From Deltaproteobacteria bacterium (lineage in GTDB: Bacteria; Myxococcota; Polyangia; Haliangiales; Haliangiaceae), in the NCBI GenBank assembly GCA_018262455.1, contig JAGSPR010000134.1, positions 1 to 17,808 of the forward strand: DNA of 17,808 bases, given 5' to 3'. The notes beneath the pieces are model-generated. The model searched no databases. It saw only the letters and a list, made by a program, of their open reading frames with translations, and had not been told where the DNA came from. A program made the position numbers and the translations under genes. Position 1 is the stretch's first letter. Every line of letters starts with the position of its first letter. Of this stretch, positions 14,081 through 17,808 are shown one piece after another.

Positions 14081-14353
14081 ATGCGGATCCTCATCGTCGT
14101 GGCCATGGCAGTTGCGGCGTGTGCTGGCGACCCTGCCCCCAATGACGGTTGCACCGGCGCGGCCTATGACCCGTGCTCGACCGAGCACGACTGCGACACG
14201 CCGTTCTGCCAGAACTTCGCGGTCGAGGGCTTCCAGGTCTGCACGACGAGCTGCGATGGCACCACCGCATGCCCGACGGGCGGCGACTGCGATCTGACGG
14301 TCGGGATGTGCAAACCGGCCGCGGCCAACACCTGCACCCTCGCGCCGGGCTAG
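14081..14353 (+). CDS. Small cysteine-rich lipoprotein (paralogue B)
   Basis: The 90-residue protein has a lipoprotein signal (MRILIVVAMAVAAC, Cys14 lipidated) and a ten-cysteine domain (24, 32, 38, 43, 54, 58, 64, 70, 77, 85). It is clearly homologous to the divergent gene at 13717-14028: both share CTG-x-x-YD-x-C, Q-x-CT-x-x-CD, ACP and G-x-CKP, with the same cysteine order. It lacks the long glycine linker of its partner. An AGGA sequence at about 14070-14073 precedes the ATG. Its stop lies three bases from the stop of the convergent PEGA gene. Function unknown; probably an outer-membrane or periplasmic anchored domain. Confidence 0.78.
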   Translation: MRILIVVAMAVAACAGDPAPNDGCTGAAYDPCSTEHDCDTPFCQNFAVEGFQVCTTSCDGTTACPTGGDCDLTVGMCKPAAANTCTLAPG

Positions 14354-14356
14354 CAG

Positions 14357-16096
14357 CTACTTCATCAGGTCCTGGATCACCTTGGTCGGCTGGTCGGCCG
14401 TGATCTGCACGGCCAGCGTCTTCTTGATCTTCTCGGTCGCGTTGACGAGCGTGATCCTGTGGCTCCCGGCGGGGAGCTTGATCTCGCGCTGTGGGGTCAT
14501 GAGGCCCGTCGACTTGCCATCGATCAGGATCTCGCAAGGCGGCTTGCTCGAGATCATCAACACCCCCTCGCCCACCGGCTTGGTCTCGGCCGGCGGCGCG
14601 GTGTCGAGCGGATCGACGGCGGCCTTCACGACGGCTCGTGACTTCGCGACCCTTGCGGCCTTCGATGCGGGGCGGTTTCCCGACCTGCCGAGCACGACGG
14701 ACAGGTGCTTCGTGGTCGCCGCATTGAGATGCTCGATCTGGGTGGGCTTGTTGTCGTACGTGAACACGAGGTCGTAGCGGCGCGACGGATCCACCGCCGC
14801 GCTCACCGGGGTCGTGCCGAGGAAGGTCGTCTTGCCGCGGTCGACGAGCATCACCGTTGCGCCGGCCGGCTTCGAGTCGATGCGGACATCGACGAACGTG
14901 GGGCGCTCGACGGCCGGCTCCGGCTGAGTTGTCACGGGCTGGGTCTTCGCCGGCTCGGTGATCGCGGGCTCGGTCTTCGCCGGCTCGGTCTTCGCCGGCT
15001 CGGTCATGGCAAGGTTGGGCGGCGTGATGGGCTCGACCGGCGCGGGCTCGGCCTGCGCAGGCTCGGCCTGGGCGGATGGCTGTGCGATCTCGGCCTGTGC
15101 GGTCGCGGCAGGCGCGGGCCCGGTCTGCGTGGGCGCGGTCTGCGCGGTCGAGGCAGGCGCGGGCTCGGCCGGCGCGGTCGCGGTCGGCGCCGGCGACGTC
15201 GCCGCGGCGACGGTCGCGCGGGGCTTGCCACCCTGGCCGTCGAACGCAATGTAGCCGCCGATGAACACCCCGATGATCACGAGGACCACCATCGGGCCAA
15301 CGAGCTTGCGTGCGAGCGATTTCCAGTCGGCCAGCCGGGACAGCTGGTCGGTGCCGATGTTCTGCTGGATGGGGACGCGATCGCTCAGCAGATCGTTCTG
15401 ATCAAACCAGTCCTGGTTCGAGGTCATGTCGCTCGAGGCCTGGGCGGCAAACGGCTCGGGCATCGAATACGCCAACGGGGCTGCCACCGGCATCGGCGGC
15501 GCGGAGGTGCGCACCGGGACGGGGGTCGCAACCGGTTCGGCAGCGACCGGCTCGGCAGCGACCGGCCGGGTGGCCACCGGATGAACGACGACGATCGGCC
15601 GGGCGACGACCGGCTGAACCGCGACTGGCTGGGCGACCGGCTGGAAGGCGACGGGCTGAACCGCGACCGGCTGGGCTGCGGTGGTCCGCGGCGCGCTCCG
15701 AGGGACCGGCGGTGGCGGCAATGAGGTCCTGGACGGGCGCATGCTCTCGAGTGCGCGAGGCGGGAGCGGCGGCGGCGCCTGCGGTGCTTGCAGCGGCTGC
15801 GGCGCCAGGATCGACGGGACGGTGTTTCCGCGCGACGGCGGTGCCGTGCTTACCCGGACAGCCGGCGACTCCGAGATCGTCGGCAGCCCTTGCTGGGTCC
15901 CTTGAGGCGCGCGCGTCCGGGGCAACGGCGCCACCTCCATCGCGTGCTGCGGGACGGTCGAGCTGATCCGAGGTGCGCTCGCCCGCTTCGCCGGCGTCTG
16001 GAACATCAGATCCTCGTCTGGGTTCTTCGCAGGCGGCTGCTGAGTCGCAACCAGGTTGATGAGCTGGTTGACGGCCGTCGATTCGGTCTTTGCCAT
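14357..16096 (-). CDS. Single-pass membrane protein with two C-terminal PEGA domains
   Basis: The 579-residue protein has four parts. First is a long cytoplasmic region (1-265) rich in Pro, Ala and Val, with repeated QPVA/EPVA units at about 142-192. Next is one membrane helix at about 266-284 (LVGPMVVLVIIGVFIGGYIA). An Ala/Pro/Glu-rich extracytoplasmic linker follows, with four TEPA units (365-383). Last come two PEGA domains: about 400-468 (IDSKPAGATVMLVD, LGTTP) and 509-570 (ISSKPPCEILIDGKSTG, LPAGSHRITL). PEGA domains are extracellular beta modules, often at the end of kinases or envelope proteins. No kinase or catalytic domain is present. ATG at 16096 (MAKTESTAVNQL) was chosen, preceded by GAGG about 10 bases upstream; the open upstream extension is not protein-like. 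Confidence 0.85.
   Translation of the reverse strand: MAKTESTAVNQLINLVATQQPPAKNPDEDLMFQTPAKRASAPRISSTVPQHAMEVAPLPRTRAPQGTQQGLPTISESPAVRVSTAPPSRGNTVPSILAPQPLQAPQAPPPLPPRALESMRPSRTSLPPPPVPRSAPRTTAAQPVAVQPVAFQPVAQPVAVQPVVARPIVVVHPVATRPVAAEPVAAEPVATPVPVRTSAPPMPVAAPLAYSMPEPFAAQASSDMTSNQDWFDQNDLLSDRVPIQQNIGTDQLSRLADWKSLARKLVGPMVVLVIIGVFIGGYIAFDGQGGKPRATVAAATSPAPTATAPAEPAPASTAQTAPTQTGPAPAATAQAEIAQPSAQAEPAQAEPAPVEPITPPNLAMTEPAKTEPAKTEPAITEPAKTQPVTTQPEPAVERPTFVDVRIDSKPAGATVMLVDRGKTTFLGTTPVSAAVDPSRRYDLVFTYDNKPTQIEHLNAATTKHLSVVLGRSGNRPASKAARVAKSRAVVKAAVDPLDTAPPAETKPVGEGVLMISSKPPCEILIDGKSTGLMTPQREIKLPAGSHRITLVNATEKIKKTLAVQITADQPTKVIQDLMK
14942..15005. repeat. 15-bp tandem repeat inside the PEGA gene linker
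   Basis: On the + strand the unit GTCTTCGCCGGCTCG recurs three times, with one diverged copy (GTGATCGCGGGCTCG). On the coding strand this gives the TEPAK/TEPAI repeats. Exact copies at DNA level suggest recent slippage or unequal exchange, so linker length may vary among strains. Confidence 0.7.
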
Positions 16097-16422
16097 GTGT
16101 GGGACCTCGGAGAGCGCACGAAGAATTGCGGATGGAGTGGTCCAACACAAGCGAAAACCACCCGCGAGCCTGGCCATTTCCCCAAACGGTGGCACTACTT
16201 ACGAAACCAACAGCCGGCTGTCACCAGGTGGGGCTGGCCGCGGCAACGTGTCAGCATGTGTGACTGGCCAACGCGGCTGAATTCACATCACCCCATGGGG
16301 GGAGGGATCGCCAGGGATCGGTCTTGAAGACCGGATCAAACGTAAGGGATTGCCGGGAGCGGAGACCAAGCTGCCGCAAAGATTGACGGCGAACTGACCA
16401 TACATCTATGGTAGGGCCATCG
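16097..16422. promoter_or_regulatory. 326-bp divergent intergenic region with palindromes and phased repeats
   Basis: No plausible gene is visible here. The region must carry promoters for both the PEGA gene and the helical-repeat gene. It contains three perfect palindromes: ACAGCCGGCTGT (16210-16221), CCCCATGGGG (16291-16300) and CGGTCTTGAAGACCG (16319-16333, one-base centre). It also has three AGGGAT(C/T)G copies (16303, 16313, 16345). A weak sigma-70-like candidate is TTGACG (16383-16388) with TATGGT (16407-16412), spaced 18 bp, only about 10 bp before the ATG. Confidence 0.5.
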
Positions 16423-17808
16423 ATGGCGGTGGATGGCGCGTTCACGGACCTTCGCAAGCTGTCGGACTGGTTTGCGCGGCCCGGATTGACGGCCACGACA
16501 CTCCAGATGGTCCGGCTCACGCGCCGGCTCGGCTCGACTGCGGTGCCGCTGCTCGGCCGCGCGCTGCGCAGCGACGATGCGGTGCGACGCGAGGCGGCCC
16601 GCGAGGCGCTTGCCGTGCTGGCGACCACCGACGCCCGCGCCCGGGTGATCGGCGAGCTTCGCACCGTCACCCTGGACACCAGCGTCGACGAGTCGAAGGT
16701 GTGCGCGCTCGGACTGCTCGCGGAGCTCGGTGAGCGCGGCGCCGCGCGGTTCGCGGATCCGACCGCGATTCAGCGCCGCTCGGCGCTCGCGCTTGCGACC
16801 CAGCTCGAGACTTCCGCGGACGTTGCGAGCGCGGCGGACATGATGATCCGGCAGCTCGCGGAAGCCGACGTGATGCAGATGGTCTCGGTGTTACTCGAGG
16901 TCGCCCCGAACGCGGCGCACAGGCTCGGCAGCGAGCTGGCGGTGCGACTCGATGTGACGGCCGCGCAGCGCGACCGGATCGCGGCGCTCGTGGCCACCGC
17001 CCCGACGCGTTCGCTCGAGGCGGGATCGAGGCGCGCCGCCCGGCCTACCCAGGTCGCCGTGCTCGTCGACGCCGCGGCGCGGATCGTCGTCGTCGCGAGT
17101 CGCCGGATCGCGAGCGAGCGGCGCAGCCGGCGGTGGCGGCGATGGGCTGTCCTGATCGGCGCCAACGGTTGTATCGACGACTGCCTGCACGAGGATGACG
17201 CGTCGGAGCTCGGCGCTTCGGATCCGGGCGCGCCGTTGATCGCGAACCTGTGCGCCGACGGGTATCGGGTGGCGAGCAGCGACCTCCATCACGCGCGGAC
17301 CGTGGTCGCCGCGGCGGTGCGGCGAACGGCGGTCGATCCGGCGCGGCTGGGCTCGACCTACTACCTCGGGCGCGACCTGCTCGACCTCGGAGACACCCAC
17401 GTGATCCGTCGGCTGCCGCGCGAGTCGGCGGCGACCGCAATCGATCGCGCGCTCGAGCTACTCGCCGGCGGGGAGTCCGGTCCTGCACGCGCCTTGCTCG
17501 ATGACGCGGATCCGGCCAGCCCGGATGTCTGCGGCGCGCTCGCCGCGTGCATGCTCGCGCACGGCGACGATGCCGCCGCGGTCGCGGTCCTCGACCGGGC
17601 GATCGCCGCCGAGCCGAGCTGGCCGTTGCACCACTGGAACCTCGCGACCGCCCAGCATCGCCTCGGCGATCTGCGGCGCTGCTACCACGCGCTCCGTCGC
17701 TTCGTCGCGACGAGTGCGCTGCCGAGCGGGCTCTACGGTGATCCCGAACAGCCGGGGCGCGTCGCGTGCGCCGAGCGCATGCTCGCCGAGATCGAGCGCA
17801 CCGCCCGG
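16423..17808 (+). CDS. Helical-repeat (HEAT-like and TPR) protein, 3' end beyond the window
   Basis: The frame from ATG 16423 is open through 462 codons to the window edge, so the gene is incomplete. The N-terminal half (about 22-190) is made of alternating amphipathic helices resembling HEAT repeats (TAVPLLGRALRSDDAVRREA, then EALAVLATT). The middle has a basic stretch (RRIASERRSRRWRRW, 227-241) and a segment with several cysteines. The C-terminal part shows a convincing TPR unit: AVAVLDRAIAAEPSWPLHHW then NLATAQHRLGD (about 386-416). No catalytic motif, signal peptide or membrane helix is visible. It is probably a scaffold for protein contacts. GTAGGG about seven bases upstream supports this start; ATG 16408 in frame is an alternative. 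Confidence 0.75.
   Translation, partial: MAVDGAFTDLRKLSDWFARPGLTATTLQMVRLTRRLGSTAVPLLGRALRSDDAVRREAAREALAVLATTDARARVIGELRTVTLDTSVDESKVCALGLLAELGERGAARFADPTAIQRRSALALATQLETSADVASAADMMIRQLAEADVMQMVSVLLEVAPNAAHRLGSELAVRLDVTAAQRDRIAALVATAPTRSLEAGSRRAARPTQVAVLVDAAARIVVVASRRIASERRSRRWRRWAVLIGANGCIDDCLHEDDASELGASDPGAPLIANLCADGYRVASSDLHHARTVVAAAVRRTAVDPARLGSTYYLGRDLLDLGDTHVIRRLPRESAATAIDRALELLAGGESGPARALLDDADPASPDVCGALAACMLAHGDDAAAVAVLDRAIAAEPSWPLHHWNLATAQHRLGDLRRCYHALRRFVATSALPSGLYGDPEQPGRVACAERMLAEIERTAR

Noticed and set aside
14942..15680. Repeated units considered as a CRISPR-like array
   Set aside because: The units are contiguous or nearly so, lie in frame within one coding sequence, and have no unique spacers of uniform length.
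14705..15724. Gly/Arg/Leu-repeat + strand frame that looks like a repetitive protein
   Set aside because: The repeats are the antisense of the PEGA protein's Ala/Pro/Glu linker. The PEGA strand has a membrane helix and two domains.
16185..16205. TGGCAC element as a possible sigma-54 promoter
   Set aside because: TGGCAC at about 16191 lacks the GC-containing -12 element at the correct distance.

Overview
This is a GC-rich bacterial chromosomal segment. Third codon positions are strongly G/C-biased, several starts are GTG, and genes are tightly packed. The gene content suggests a member of the Myxococcota, probably near the Haliangium/Kofleriaceae group: PEGA-domain and AgmX/TonB-like C-terminal proteins, small cysteine-rich lipoproteins, a PilZ protein, an NtrC-like regulator with a degenerate ATPase, and long proline/alanine-rich linkers. 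That placement is inferred from protein style, not from a marker gene. I see no rRNA, tRNA, CRISPR array, insertion sequence, phage gene or recognisable defence system.

Layout. (1) 1-2692, + strand: the end of a peptide/nickel-type ABC importer operon (permease C tail, substrate-binding lipoprotein, permease B), with each stop overlapping the next start. (2) 2876-3292, +: an HPF/RaiA-type ribosome hibernation factor behind a leader that can form two hairpins. (3) About 3339-3700, +: a small lipoprotein whose 3' end is missing. It runs tail to tail into the regulator gene on the other strand, and neither gene has a stop codon at the junction. (4) 10837 down to 3300, - strand: a compact six-gene run: Mpl ligase fused to a GNAT domain, inositol-monophosphatase family enzyme, secreted M24-fold protein with lost metal ligands, MobA, DusB, and the degenerate sigma-54-type regulator. 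(5) 10923-11261, +: a PilZ protein, overlapping by 4 bp the convergent DUF1338/HglS-like dioxygenase gene (11258-12055, -). (6) 14028 down to 12135, -: cysteine-rich lipoprotein, YkvA-family protein and a secreted AgmX-like protein; the last two overlap by ATGA. (7) 14081-14353, +: a second cysteine-rich lipoprotein, divergent from and clearly paralogous to the first. (8) 16096 down to 14357, -: a single-pass PEGA protein with long low-complexity linkers. (9) 16423 to the window edge, +: a helical-repeat/TPR protein, cut by the window end, behind a 326-bp intergenic region with palindromes and phased repeats.

Functional picture. The minus-strand run combines cell-wall recycling, phosphatase, molybdenum cofactor and tRNA-modification genes, so it looks like a housekeeping transcription unit rather than one pathway. 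The rest is mostly envelope and regulatory material. I did not find a convincing multi-gene novel system. The most interesting items are the Mpl-GNAT fusion, the tail-to-tail junction near 3677-3707, the apparent M24 pseudopeptidase, and the divergent pair of ten-cysteine lipoproteins.
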